From Roseovarius nitratireducens (lineage in GTDB: Bacteria; Pseudomonadota; Alphaproteobacteria; Rhodobacterales; Rhodobacteraceae): DNA of 64,000 nucleotides. The stretch covers positions 1 through 64,000 of the forward strand of contig NZ_PDNI01000043.1 in the NCBI RefSeq assembly GCF_002925845.1. The letters run 5' to 3'. The notes beneath the pieces were generated by a model. That model had not been told where the DNA came from, searched no databases, and worked only from the letters and a program-made list of their open reading frames with translations. The position numbers and the translations under genes were made by a program. Within the stretch, counting starts at the first letter, position 1. Each line of letters starts with the position of its first letter. This document shows, in pieces, positions 42,520 to 51,669 of the stretch.

Positions 42520-43704
42520 TCAATCCCGCAGGCTTTCCTCTCGCAGCCCGTCGGCCAGCAGGTTGAGCCCCAGCACGAGACTCAGCAGCGCCAGCGCAGG
42601 CGGCAGGGCAGGGTGGAGGTAGAGCGACAGGAGCTTGCGCCCCTCGTTGATCGTGCTGCCCCAGTCCGGGCTCTCTGGGCTGAGGCCGAGGCCGAAGAAG
42701 CCCAGTGTGCCGAGCAGGATCGTGGTATAACCGATGCGCAGGCAGAAATCGACCAGAAGCGGCCCGCGCACATTGGGCAGGATTTCCCACAGCATGATGT
42801 ACCACGGCCCCTCGCCGCGGGTCTGCGCGGCGGCGACGTAATCGCGCGTCTTGATGTCCATGGTCAGGCCGCGCACGATGCGGAACACGGTGGGCGAGTT
42901 GACGAACACGACCGCCACGAACACCACCAGCAAATTGGGCGGAAAGCCGATCAGGCCAAGCGGGTCGGCGTTCCACGCGATGCCAGAGTAGAGCCACAGC
43001 CCCACCACGAGCGTGATGCCGACGTAGATGTTGCGTGTTCTGGGCTGCGTGTGAAAGCGCGAGTTCCACAAGAGCACCAGGAACACGATGGGAAAGATGA
43101 AGAGCACCGCTGCCATGTAGACCGGGATGCCGGTGAGCACGATCTCGGGCGTGACCAGCAGGTAGAAGAGCAGGATCACCGGGAATGCGAGGATGAGGTT
43201 GGCGAGGAAGGACAGGAACGTGTCGAGCCGCCCGCCATAATAGCCTGCCGGCAGGCCCAGCGTGATGCCCACCATGAAGGCAAAGAGGCTGGCGAAGGGC
43301 GCGATCTTGATCACCTCCCACGCGCCTACCACCATGCGGCTGAACACGTCGCGCCCGAGGTTATCGCCGCCCAGCAGGTAATAGGGATAGGCGCCCTCCG
43401 CCGCCTCGCCCATCATCTTGGTATAGGGGGTGCCGGGCACCTTGTTCTTCATCGAGGCGGATTGGTCGAGCACGTCATGGGTGGTGATCATGTCGAAGCC
43501 GCCGCCGAGGATGCCGGTGAACACCCAGAACATCACGAGCGCGAAGCCCACCATGCCGATCGGGCTGTCAAACAGCTTGCCGTAGAGCCCCAGCCGCCGC
43601 TTGAAGGTAACCGACAGCGCGAAGGTGACGATGAGCGCGATCCATACCGGCGTGAACTGCCCGAGGATGCGCAGGATGATTTCGCCCCAGCTCAGCAGGT
43701 CCAT
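42520..43704 (-). CDS. Peptide ABC transporter permease (DppC type, long)
   Basis: The 394-residue protein has the DppC/OppC features: an N-terminal extension with two helices, GGDNLGRDVFSRMVVGAWEV and the EAA loop RDYVAAAQTRGEGPWYIMLWEILPN, ending in GLGLSPESPDWGSTINEG. A central insertion (FHTQPRTRNIYVGITLVVGLWLYSG) makes it longer than usual. It pairs with the DppB-type permease at 43714. Confidence 0.9.
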   Translation of the reverse strand: MDLLSWGEIILRILGQFTPVWIALIVTFALSVTFKRRLGLYGKLFDSPIGMVGFALVMFWVFTGILGGGFDMITTHDVLDQSASMKNKVPGTPYTKMMGEAAEGAYPYYLLGGDNLGRDVFSRMVVGAWEVIKIAPFASLFAFMVGITLGLPAGYYGGRLDTFLSFLANLILAFPVILLFYLLVTPEIVLTGIPVYMAAVLFIFPIVFLVLLWNSRFHTQPRTRNIYVGITLVVGLWLYSGIAWNADPLGLIGFPPNLLVVFVAVVFVNSPTVFRIVRGLTMDIKTRDYVAAAQTRGEGPWYIMLWEILPNVRGPLLVDFCLRIGYTTILLGTLGFFGLGLSPESPDWGSTINEGRKLLSLYLHPALPPALALLSLVLGLNLLADGLREESLRD

Positions 43705-43713
43705 GGCAGCCTC

Positions 43714-44766
43714 CTAGGTCACGCTGATGCGCGGGTTGAGATAGACGTAGCCGATATCGGAAATCAGTTGTGTCACCAGCACGACGATGACCGAGACCAC
43801 CGACACCGCGAGCAACAGCTCGATATCATTGTTGCTCGCCGCCTGCACCAGCGTCCAGCCGAAGCCCTTGTAGTTGAACAGCGTCTCGACGATCACCACC
43901 CCGTTCAGGAGCCAGGGAAATTGCAGCATGATGACCGTGAAGGGCGCGATCAGCGCGTTTCGCAGCGCGTGCTTGAGCACGATGTTGGGAAAGCTCACCC
44001 CCTTGAGCCGGGCGGTGCGGATGTATTGCGCGGTCATCACCTCGGCCATCGAGGCGCGCGTCATCCGTGCGATATAGCCCATGCCGTAAAGCGCGATGGT
44101 CAACACCGGCAGGAAGAAATTCTCGAATGATGGATTCTCCATCGCGCTCGTCGCCGTGCCCTTGAACCATTTGAGCCCCACGGCGGAACTGGCGAAGATG
44201 GCGATGAACAGCACGCCCGAGACGTATTCTGGCGTTGCCGTGGTGGTAATCGCGAAAGTCGAGAGCGTCCGGTCGGTGCGCGAGCCCTCGCGCATCCCCG
44301 CCATCACCCCGAGGATCAGCGCCGAGGGCACCATCAGCAGCATCACCCACAGCATCAGCCGCCCCGTCAGCCCCAGCTTCTCGCCGATGATGCCGCTCAC
44401 CTCGGTGCGGAACACGGTGGAATAGCCCCAGTCGCCCTGAAGGATTCCGCAAAAGCGCGGAGCGTCGGCGGCGGGCGTGTCCTGGTCGATGCAGCGCCCG
44501 CGCAGGGTGCCGTCCCGACCCTCCTGCGTCCAGCCCGGCAGGACGCCCAGCCATTGCCCGTATTTCACCGGCAGCGGCTGCAGATAGCCGTTGCGCCCGA
44601 GATAGCTCGCTACCTCCTCGTCGGTCATGCGAAAATTGCCCTGCGTCTTGGCGAGCTTTTCGAGGTTGGGATAGAGATTCGTCAGGAAAAAGACGATGAA
44701 GGTCAGGCAGAGCGCCGTGAGCAGCATGACGCCCACGCGGCGCAGGATGAACTTGGTCAATGTCAC
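43714..44766 (-). CDS. Peptide ABC transporter permease (DppB type)
   Basis: The 350-residue protein begins TLTKFILRRVGVMLLTALCL, the standard DppB N-terminal helix, has a large periplasmic loop after it and the EAA loop AQYIRTARLKGVSFPNIVLKHALRNAL (in parts: AQYIRTARLKG, KHALRNAL). It is the first gene of this transporter operon, 9 bp before the DppC-type gene. The binding protein expected upstream is absent; the next gene is ald. Confidence 0.9.
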   Translation of the reverse strand: MTLTKFILRRVGVMLLTALCLTFIVFFLTNLYPNLEKLAKTQGNFRMTDEEVASYLGRNGYLQPLPVKYGQWLGVLPGWTQEGRDGTLRGRCIDQDTPAADAPRFCGILQGDWGYSTVFRTEVSGIIGEKLGLTGRLMLWVMLLMVPSALILGVMAGMREGSRTDRTLSTFAITTTATPEYVSGVLFIAIFASSAVGLKWFKGTATSAMENPSFENFFLPVLTIALYGMGYIARMTRASMAEVMTAQYIRTARLKGVSFPNIVLKHALRNALIAPFTVIMLQFPWLLNGVVIVETLFNYKGFGWTLVQAASNNDIELLLAVSVVSVIVVLVTQLISDIGYVYLNPRISVT

Positions 44767-44892
44767 GCCCCCCTGTCGGCGTTTTTTTGTTCAGTGACGC
44801 TAAGCGAGGGGGCGCGCCCGGTCCAGTTCAAATTGCGACGCGAGTATCCTGAAAACGACCCCGGCCCGCGCGGGCGGGCCGGAGGCGGCGGG

Positions 44893-46005
44893 TCAGAGCA
44901 GTGCTTCCGGGGGGACGGTTTCGATGCCGAGCGCCTCGCCCACGGCGGCGTAGGTGAGCTGACCCGCGTGAACGTTGAGCCCGGCGAGCAGGTGCGGGTC
45001 GTCGGCGCAGGCGCGCTTCCATCCCTTGTCGGCGAGCGCCAGCATGAACGGCATGGTGGCGTTGCCCAGCGCCAGCGTCGAGGTGCGGGCCACTGCGCCC
45101 GGCATGTTGGCCACGCAGTAATGCATGATCCCGTCCACCTCGTAGACCGGATCGGCATGGGTGGTGGCGCGCGAGGTCTCGAAACAGCCGCCCTGGTCGA
45201 TAGCCACGTCGACGAGCGCCGCGCCGGGCTTCATCATCGGAAACTGGTCGCGGCGCACCAGCTTGGGCGCGGCGGCCCCGGGGATGAGCACTGCGCCGAT
45301 CACCATGTCGGCCTGCGGCAGCAACTCGTCCAGCAGCCCGGCGGAGGAATAGCCAGTCTTGAACATGTCGCCGAATACGTCGTCGAGATAGCGCAGCCGC
45401 GGCAGCGAGCGGTCCAGCACGGTGACGTCCGCGCCCATCCCGGCGGCAATGCGGGCCGCGTGCGTGCCGACCACGCCGCCGCCGATCACGATCACGCGCG
45501 CGGGGCCCACGCCGGGCACGCCGCCCATCAGCACGCCGCGCCCGCCATTGGCCTTTTGCAGGGTCCACGCGCCCATCTGCGGCGCGAGGCGGCCTGCCAC
45601 CTCGGACATCGGTGCGAGCAGCGGCAGGCCGCCCGAGCGATCCGTCACCGTTTCGTAGGCGATCGCCGTGCAGCCCGAGGCGAGCAGGTCACGAGTCTGC
45701 GCCTCGTCGGGGGCGAGGTGCAGATAGGTGAAGAGAAGCTGCCCCTCGCGCAGCATCTTGCGCTCTACCGCCTGCGGCTCCTTGACCTTCACGATCATGT
45801 CGGCTTCGGCGAACACTTCCTCGGCGGTGGCGACGATGCGCGCGCCCACCGCCTCGTAGGCGGCATCGTCGAAGCCTGCGCCCGCGCCCGCGCCGGATTG
45901 CACGATCACCTCGTGGCCGCGGCCCACGGCCTCCTGAGCGGCGATGGGGGTGATGCCGACGCGGAATTCCTGGGGCTTGATCTCGCTGGGGCAGCCGATC
46001 TTCAT
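44893..46005 (-). CDS. ald: Alanine dehydrogenase
   Basis: The ATG at 46003-46005, preceded by AAGGAGGAGACCC, gives 370 residues. MKIGCPSEIKPQEFRVGITP, the catalytic Lys in MIVKVKEPQ, the NAD-binding GGGVVGTHAARIAAGMGA and DVAIDQGGCFETSRAT are all family signatures. It interconverts L-alanine and pyruvate with NAD+ and ammonia. A divergent Lrp/AsnC gene 135 bp away is its likely regulator, as seen for AldR-type pairs. Confidence 0.95.
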   Translation of the reverse strand: MKIGCPSEIKPQEFRVGITPIAAQEAVGRGHEVIVQSGAGAGAGFDDAAYEAVGARIVATAEEVFAEADMIVKVKEPQAVERKMLREGQLLFTYLHLAPDEAQTRDLLASGCTAIAYETVTDRSGGLPLLAPMSEVAGRLAPQMGAWTLQKANGGRGVLMGGVPGVGPARVIVIGGGVVGTHAARIAAGMGADVTVLDRSLPRLRYLDDVFGDMFKTGYSSAGLLDELLPQADMVIGAVLIPGAAAPKLVRRDQFPMMKPGAALVDVAIDQGGCFETSRATTHADPVYEVDGIMHYCVANMPGAVARTSTLALGNATMPFMLALADKGWKRACADDPHLLAGLNVHAGQLTYAAVGEALGIETVPPEALL

Positions 46006-46140
46006 TTGGGTCTCCTCCTTGGGTTTCTGATCCATTGTGGCGCGGATGGCTCGCAAGGCGGTTGAAATTTCACTCGCCTGGCGGACGATCTTGTGAATAT
46101 ACTTCGGTGATAACGGTGTTTCGGGGGAGGGTCTTGCAGG

Positions 46141-46605
46141 ATGGCGCTGGATGACACGGACAGGCGGCTCTTGCGCGTGCTTCAGAAACGCGGGCGCATC
46201 TCGAACGCCGATCTCGCCGAGGCGGTGTGCCTGTCGGCCTCGGCCTGTCACCGGCGGGTGCAGCGGCTGGAGGCGGAAGGGTATATCACCGGCTATGTCG
46301 CCCTGCTCGACGCACGCAGGATGGGGGTGCCGGCAGTTATCTTCGTCGAGATCACGCTTACCACGCAGGCTGACGATGTGCTCGACGCCTTCGAGAAGGC
46401 GGTTGCGCGGGTGCCCGACGTGCTGGAATGCCACCTGACCGCGGGGGCGGCGGATTACGTGCTCAAGGTGGTGGCCGAGGATACCGAGGATTTCGCCCGC
46501 ATCCACCGCCAATACCTCGCCCGGCTGCCCGGCGTGGCCAAGATGCAGTCGAGCTTCGCGCTGCGCACGGTGTTCTCGACCACGGCGTTGCCGGTGAACG
46601 GCTGA
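46141..46605 (+). CDS. Lrp/AsnC family transcriptional regulator
   Basis: The 154-residue protein has an N-terminal helix-turn-helix (DRRLLRVLQKRGRISNADLA, then VCLSASACHRRVQRLEAEG) and a C-terminal RAM/AsnC effector domain (VLECHLTAGAADYVLKVVAE). It is divergent from ald. By position and family it is likely an alanine-responsive activator of ald (inference). GGGGGAGGG precedes the ATG. Confidence 0.92.
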   Translation: MALDDTDRRLLRVLQKRGRISNADLAEAVCLSASACHRRVQRLEAEGYITGYVALLDARRMGVPAVIFVEITLTTQADDVLDAFEKAVARVPDVLECHLTAGAADYVLKVVAEDTEDFARIHRQYLARLPGVAKMQSSFALRTVFSTTALPVNG

Positions 46606-46685
46606 GGGCGGCGCGGCTTGACCGCGCGGGGCGGGGCGAATACTGATCGAATTCGTCGGATTAGCCCCGGAGCCCGTCCCCCGAG

Positions 46686-48350
46686 ATGAGCGAGACCTTC
46701 CTGCACCGCCTCGCCTGGATCGTGGTGATCCTGTGCCTCGCGCCCATCGTCGCGGCGGCGCTCGCGGCGTTCACGGGCGATCTCGACACATGGCGGAACG
46801 TGCTGTGGTCGGTGCTGCCGCGCTACACGGCCAACACGCTCAAGCTGGTGGCGATCGTGGCGGTGGGCACGGCCATCATCGGCGCGGGGTCGGCATGGTT
46901 GGTAACGGTCTACCGCTTTCCTGGTGTGCGCCTCCTGGAGGTGACGCTGGCGCTGCCGCTGGCGTTTCCGGCATACGTGATGGCGTATGCCTATACCCAT
47001 ATGCTCGATCATCCCGGCCCGGTGCAGACGGCGCTGCGTGCGGTGACGGGATGGGGCCCGCGCGAGTACTGGTTTCCCGAGGTGCGCTCGCTTGGCGGCG
47101 CGGCGGCAATGCTGACCATCGTTCTCTACCCGTATGTCTACCTGCTGGCGCGCGCCTCGTTCCGGCAGCAATCGGCCAATGCATTCCTGGTGGCGCGGAC
47201 GCTCGGGCGGTCGCCGGCGCAGGCGTTCTGGCGGGTGGCGCTGCCGATGGCGCGACCGGCCATCGCGGGCGGCGTTCTACTGGCGATCATGGAGACCATC
47301 GCCGATTTCGGTACGGTGGCGTTCTTCAACGTGCAGACCTTTGCCACCGGCATCTACCAGGCGTGGTTCAGCCTTGGCGACCGGGCGGCGGCGGCGCAGC
47401 TTGCGCTCTGCCTGCTGGCCTTCGCGCTGTTGCTGGCGGGGCTGGAACGGGCGAGCCGGGGCCGGGCGCGCACCGCCGGGCGTGGCGGGCGGTTCGAGAC
47501 GATGGAGCGCCCGCACCTGCGCGGCGCGGCGGCGGCGGGCGCGTTCGCCTTCTGTTTCCTGCCGGTGCTGCTGGGCTTCGTGCTACCGGTGGTGATGCTG
47601 GGGGTGATGGCGGTGGGTTCCGGGCAGGACCTGTTTTCGTCGCGCTATCTCGGCTTCATGTCCAACTCGCTGGTTCTGGCCTCGGTGGCCTCGGTGCTGA
47701 CGGTGCTGGGCGCGGTGCTCGTGGGTTTCCGCGCGCGGACACGGCCGGGGCGGGCTTCGCGCGCGCTGGTGGTGGGCGCGGGGCTGGGCTATGCGGTGCC
47801 CGGGGGCGTGATCGCGGTGGGGTTGATGGTGCCGATGGCGGCGTTCGACAATGCGCTCGACGCGGTGATGCGCGAGTATTTCGGCATCCGCACCGGGCTT
47901 CTGATCACCGGGTCGATCTGGCTGATGGTGATGGCCTACGTGGTGCGGTTCATGGCTGCCGCGCTCAACGCCTATGACAGCGGCATGGCCACGGTGCCCT
48001 ACAATCTAGACGCGATCGGGCGGTCGCTGGGGCAGCCGGGGCCGGGGCTTCTGCGGCGGGTGCACCTGCCGGTGGCGCGGACCTCTGTGCTGACGGCGCT
48101 TCTGATCGTGTTCGTGGACGTGATGAAGGAATTGCCCGCGACGCTGATCCTGCATCCGTTCAACTTCCAGACCTTGGCGGTACAGGCGCACCGGCTGGCC
48201 TCGGACGAGCGGCTGGCAGAGGCGGCGGTGCCGTCGCTGGTGCTGGTGGCCTTCGGCCTCATCCCCGTGCTGATCCTGTGCCGAACGCTGGGGCGCGATG
48301 CGCAGAGCCGCCGGGCGGCAAAGCTGGGGGCGGCAATCTCGGCGGGGTGA
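46686..48350 (+). CDS. Iron(III)-type ABC transporter permease, two fused domains (FbpB/SfuB)
   Basis: The 554-residue protein has about 12 helices and two binding-protein-dependent permease domains. The first EAA loop is VARTLGRSPAQAFWRVALPMARPA and the second is LDAIGRSLGQPGPGLLRRVHLPVA (segments VARTLGRSPAQAFW and LDAIGRSLGQPG). FbpB-type permeases carry Fe3+, thiamine or similar small solutes. Neither the binding protein nor the ATPase is adjacent. An IS5-family element lies 100 bp downstream and may have separated it from partners. Confidence 0.87.
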   Translation: MSETFLHRLAWIVVILCLAPIVAAALAAFTGDLDTWRNVLWSVLPRYTANTLKLVAIVAVGTAIIGAGSAWLVTVYRFPGVRLLEVTLALPLAFPAYVMAYAYTHMLDHPGPVQTALRAVTGWGPREYWFPEVRSLGGAAAMLTIVLYPYVYLLARASFRQQSANAFLVARTLGRSPAQAFWRVALPMARPAIAGGVLLAIMETIADFGTVAFFNVQTFATGIYQAWFSLGDRAAAAQLALCLLAFALLLAGLERASRGRARTAGRGGRFETMERPHLRGAAAAGAFAFCFLPVLLGFVLPVVMLGVMAVGSGQDLFSSRYLGFMSNSLVLASVASVLTVLGAVLVGFRARTRPGRASRALVVGAGLGYAVPGGVIAVGLMVPMAAFDNALDAVMREYFGIRTGLLITGSIWLMVMAYVVRFMAAALNAYDSGMATVPYNLDAIGRSLGQPGPGLLRRVHLPVARTSVLTALLIVFVDVMKELPATLILHPFNFQTLAVQAHRLASDERLAEAAVPSLVLVAFGLIPVLILCRTLGRDAQSRRAAKLGAAISAG

Positions 48351-48425
48351 GGGATGTCGGGGCCGTTTGTGGCCTTGAGCCGCCGTAGGCCGTCAGTGTC
48401 GGGGGACCCGCACAGCAAGGTAAGG

Positions 48426-48450
48426 TCAAGAAAGTTTAAAACTTTCTTGA
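48426..48450. terminator. Perfect palindromic hairpin at the IS boundary
   Basis: TCAAGAAAGTTT and AAACTTTCTTGA form a perfect 12-bp inverted repeat around a single A. It lies after the permease gene and ends exactly at the left inverted repeat of the IS element. It is probably the permease terminator or a chromosomal hairpin used as an insertion target. Confidence 0.6.
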
Positions 48451-49626
48451 ACGGAATCTTTTCAGAGACCTCAGCGAAACTCTTGGGATTCCCTGAGATG
48501 GTTTGGTGGGGTATGTTTTGTCATGAGACAGAGTTTTTCGACCCAGCCCGCCTTGTTTGCTCCGCAGGAGTTGTTCGACCACCCGGCGCTTTGTGCCCTG
48601 GATGAGGTGGAGGTGCTGATTGACTGGGACCGCATTGCGGCGCTTTTGCCTGCGGGAGAAGAGAAGGTTCAGACCGGTCGTCCCGGTTATCCTGCGCTCA
48701 CGCTGTTCCGGGCGCTGCTGCTGGGGCTTTGGTATGATCTGTCGGACGTGAAGCTCTCGGCTCAGCTGGCCCGGGACCTTCTGTTTCGCAAGTTCTGCCG
48801 CCTGGAGCTGGATGCGGGCGTGCCGGAGGCCTCGACGCTGGGGCGGTTCCGGGCGCGGCTGGGGGACCGTTTGGACGGCATTCTTGCGGAACTCGTAGCC
48901 ATGCTGGAGGAGGCCCGGGTGATCCTCGCGGAGGGCCGGGTGGCCATCGTTGACGCAACCGTGGTCGAGGCGGCCCGCAGCAAGCTCTCGACGCAAGACC
49001 CGGAGGCGGGCTCGGCGGTGAAGATCACCGTGAAGGGCCGCAGGCAGGCGGTCTGGGGCTGGCAGGCCTTTGTCAATGCCGACGAGGACGGGTTCGTGCG
49101 GCGCGTGACCGTGAGCCCCGGGAACCGGGCCGAAGTGGACAGCCTGTGTGATCTGATGGTCGGCGACGAGACCGCCCTCTATGCGGACAGCGCCTATATC
49201 GGGCCGCGAACCCGGGCGCTTCTGGCGCATCACGGGATGTGCGATCGGGTTCAGAAGCACGGGGTCCGCAGGCGCAAGCTGACGCCACAGGAGCGTGCCC
49301 GGAACGTTGAAATCGGCGTCACACGCGGGCGGGTGGAGGCGATTTTTGGCCACTGGAAGCGGCACTGGGGCCTGCGCCGAACCCGGTTCCTCGGGGCTGC
49401 CAAAATGCAAGCCCTGACCAGTCTTGCGGCCATCGGCTGGAACCTGTGGAAAGGTGCCGGGTTCAAAGCGAGATACGGCTGATAACCCGGCTCCCTCACC
49501 AATCTCACCTGCCAATCAAGGCCACCACCGAAGCCTAACAACCGGCCCAAAACCATCCCGGGGGAAACAAATCCCACCTCACCGTTCAAACGAGGCGTTT
49601 CGCTGAGGTCTCTTTCAAGATTCCGT
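48451..49626 (+). mobile_element. Complete IS5-family insertion sequence
   Basis: The left end ACGGAATCTTTTCAGAGACC with TCAGCGAAAC (48451-48480) matches, as an inverted repeat with about three mismatches, GTTTCGCTGAGG through GATTCCGT (49597-49626). Between them is one full transposase gene. The length of about 1.18 kb fits IS5-family elements. The target duplication could not be fixed because flanks on both sides read TTGAA-like. Confidence 0.85.
48523..49482 (+). CDS. IS5-family transposase
   Basis: The 319-residue protein has the N-terminal IS5 domain (GRPGYPALTLFRALLLGLWY, then LSDVKLSAQLARDLLFRKFC) and a DDE catalytic core: first Asp in AIVDATVVEAARS, second in ALYADSAYIGPR, Glu in RGRVEAIFGHWKRHWG. 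The frame is uninterrupted and lies between intact inverted repeats, so the element may still be active. Confidence 0.93.
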   Translation: MRQSFSTQPALFAPQELFDHPALCALDEVEVLIDWDRIAALLPAGEEKVQTGRPGYPALTLFRALLLGLWYDLSDVKLSAQLARDLLFRKFCRLELDAGVPEASTLGRFRARLGDRLDGILAELVAMLEEARVILAEGRVAIVDATVVEAARSKLSTQDPEAGSAVKITVKGRRQAVWGWQAFVNADEDGFVRRVTVSPGNRAEVDSLCDLMVGDETALYADSAYIGPRTRALLAHHGMCDRVQKHGVRRRKLTPQERARNVEIGVTRGRVEAIFGHWKRHWGLRRTRFLGAAKMQALTSLAAIGWNLWKGAGFKARYG

Positions 49627-49661
49627 TTTTCAACGTCCGCTCCAAGCCAGACCCGCCCGCC

Positions 49662-50264
49662 CTATTCCGGTCGCTGGAGGCTGAACGTGTCGCGCACAAC
49701 CGTGTAATCCATGTAGCCCAGCCGCGAGAGCGGATTGTAGCGGGTGACGTCGAAACGGCCATCGTTGAGGCAGGCATCGTCCATGTGCACGCCGGTTACC
49801 TCGCCGAACACGACGAAATTTGCCTCGCCGGGAAGCTGGACGATCTGCGTGAGGCGGCATTCGAGCGCGGCGGGGCTGGCGGCGACACGGGCGCAGTCGA
49901 TGGTCTGGCACGCGGCCTTTTCCAGCGCGGCATCGGCGAACTCGTCCACCTCGCGGCCCCATGGCCCCGAGGTGCGGTTCATGGCGTCGGTCAGCGCCTC
50001 GCTCACCACGTTGACGCAGAACACGCCCGTTTCCCGGATATTGGCGACGCTGTCCTTGGTGCCGTCGCGGTCGGGCTTGACCGAGGTTGACGCGAACATC
50101 ACCTGCGGCGGCACATAGGCCACCGCGTTGAAGAAGGAATAGGGCGCGAGATTGTCGTGGCCCTCGGCGTCGCGGGTGGAGATCCAGCCGATGGGGCGCG
50201 GCGTGACGATGGCGTTGAACGGGTTGTGCGGCAGGCCATGCCCATCCTCGGGACGGTAGAACAT
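49662..50264 (-). CDS. Flavin reductase-like FMN-binding protein
   Basis: The ATG at 50262-50264, after GAAAGGAGACCGC, gives 200 residues. AIVTPRPIGWISTRDAEG, NLAPYSFFNAVAYVPPQVMF and GVFCVNVVSE are typical of the DIM6/NTAB (flavin reductase-like) split-barrel family that binds FMN. Its partner oxygenase or substrate is not in the window. It is next to the right end of the IS element but intact. Confidence 0.85.
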   Translation of the reverse strand: MFYRPEDGHGLPHNPFNAIVTPRPIGWISTRDAEGHDNLAPYSFFNAVAYVPPQVMFASTSVKPDRDGTKDSVANIRETGVFCVNVVSEALTDAMNRTSGPWGREVDEFADAALEKAACQTIDCARVAASPAALECRLTQIVQLPGEANFVVFGEVTGVHMDDACLNDGRFDVTRYNPLSRLGYMDYTVVRDTFSLQRPE

Positions 50265-50356
50265 GCGGTCTCCTTTCGGGGGTGATCCGGTTTGTGCAAG
50301 CGGTAACGCCGTGCTACGCGGCGTGCCAGTCAATTCTCGCAAAGGTGCGGTGCGTC

Positions 50357-50839
50357 ATGGTCGAGCTTGGGCCCGAGGGGCCGCAGGATCTGTGGGAGGT
50401 CGAGGCGCTCTATGACCTGTGCTTCGCGCCGGGGCGCGAGGCGCTGTCCTCCTACCGGCTGCGCGAGGGCGTGCCGCCGGTGGCTGATCTGTGCCTCGTG
50501 GCGCGCGAGGACGGGATCATCGCGGGTGCGATCCGCTACTGGCCGGTGCGGGTGGGGGAGGCGCGCGCCCTGCTATTGGGCCCCGTGGCGGTGCATCCCA
50601 CCCATCAGGGCGAGGGGTTGGGCGGCTGGCTCATCCGCGAGAGCGTCGAGCGCGCGCGCACGCTTGACTGGGCGCGGGTGATGCTGGTGGGCGACGCGCC
50701 CTATTACGGGCGTTTCGGCTTTGCCCGGCTCGACAAGGTCGAGATGCCACCACCGACGAACCCGGCGCGGGTGCTGGGGCTGGCGCTTACTCCCGGTGCG
50801 TGGGACGGGGTGGCGGGCGCGGTGGCGCCCGCAGCTTGA
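50357..50839 (+). CDS. GNAT family N-acetyltransferase
   Basis: The ATG at 50357 gives 160 residues; the frame is open further upstream. The acetyl-CoA-binding motif A is GPVAVHPTHQGEGLGGWLIR, and VMLVGDAPYYGRFGFARL is the typical end of YhbS-like acetyltransferases. The acceptor substrate is unknown. Confidence 0.83.
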   Translation: MVELGPEGPQDLWEVEALYDLCFAPGREALSSYRLREGVPPVADLCLVAREDGIIAGAIRYWPVRVGEARALLLGPVAVHPTHQGEGLGGWLIRESVERARTLDWARVMLVGDAPYYGRFGFARLDKVEMPPPTNPARVLGLALTPGAWDGVAGAVAPAA

Positions 50840-50891
50840 ATTCCGGCGCGGCCGCCGTCATTTCTTTGGCAGGAGCTGGGAGGCGGACGGC

Positions 50892-51656
50892 ATGGAAATC
50901 CTTGGACGGCCTATCGAAGAACCGGCGGTCGAAGCGCGGCTCGACGCGCTGGTGGCGCGGCACGCGCGTGCAGGCAGTGGCGCGATGGACGTGCTCAACC
51001 TCATCGGCGCGCAGGCCGAGGGGCTGCTCGACCGGCTGCCGGCCGAGGCGCGGGCGCGGCTGGGTACGGTGACGGAACGCGCGTTGCTGGGTGCGGCAGA
51101 GGCGGCGCATGGCACGCGCGACTCGGTGCCCGACATGTCGCAGGGACGCACACGGCTGCTGACTACGGTGATGGGCGCGGCTGGGGGCATGGGAGGTCTG
51201 CCCACGGCGCTCGCCGAACTACCGGTGACGGTGACGGTGCTGTTGCGCGCGATCCAGGACGAGGCCGCCGCGCACGGGTTTGATCCGGCCGAGCCGGGGG
51301 TGCGCTTCGCCTCGGTCGAGGTGTTCGGCACCGCCGGGCCGCTCAGCGATGACGACGGCAGCGACCTGGGCTTCATCGGGGCGCGCGTGACGCTGACCGG
51401 GGCGGCGCTGCGGGCGCTCATCGCGCGGGTGGCGCCGAGGCTGGCGGCGGTGCTGGGCCAGAAGCTTGCGGCGCAGAGCGTGCCGCTGTTGGGCGCGGCG
51501 GCGGGGGCGGCCACGAATTACGCCTATACACGCTACTACCAGGACATGGCGCATGTGCATTTCGGGCTGCGGCGGCTGGCCATCGAGGCCGACCGCGACC
51601 CGCGCGAGATCGTGGCGGCGTTCCGCGAGAGGGCGGGTCGCGTGACGCGCGGATGA
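50892..51656 (+). CDS. EcsC family protein
   Basis: The 254-residue protein starting MEILGRPIEEPAVEARLDAL matches EcsC-domain proteins, with Ala/Gly-rich hydrophobic stretches (TTVMGAAGGMGGLPTALAEL, LGAAAGAATNYAYTRYYQDMA) and the conserved end AHVHFGLRRLA. EcsC proteins are membrane-associated with unclear function, sometimes near ABC transporters. The frame extends upstream into the GNAT gene but the GGCATGG start is more likely. Confidence 0.75.
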   Translation: MEILGRPIEEPAVEARLDALVARHARAGSGAMDVLNLIGAQAEGLLDRLPAEARARLGTVTERALLGAAEAAHGTRDSVPDMSQGRTRLLTTVMGAAGGMGGLPTALAELPVTVTVLLRAIQDEAAAHGFDPAEPGVRFASVEVFGTAGPLSDDDGSDLGFIGARVTLTGAALRALIARVAPRLAAVLGQKLAAQSVPLLGAAAGAATNYAYTRYYQDMAHVHFGLRRLAIEADRDPREIVAAFRERAGRVTRG

Positions 51657-51669
51657 CGCGGCGCTTGCC

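Noticed and set aside
42460-44130. Plus-strand open frame of 556 codons rich in His, Asp and Gln
   Set aside because: Shadow of the two permease genes; composition is typical of antisense reading of hydrophobic protein genes.
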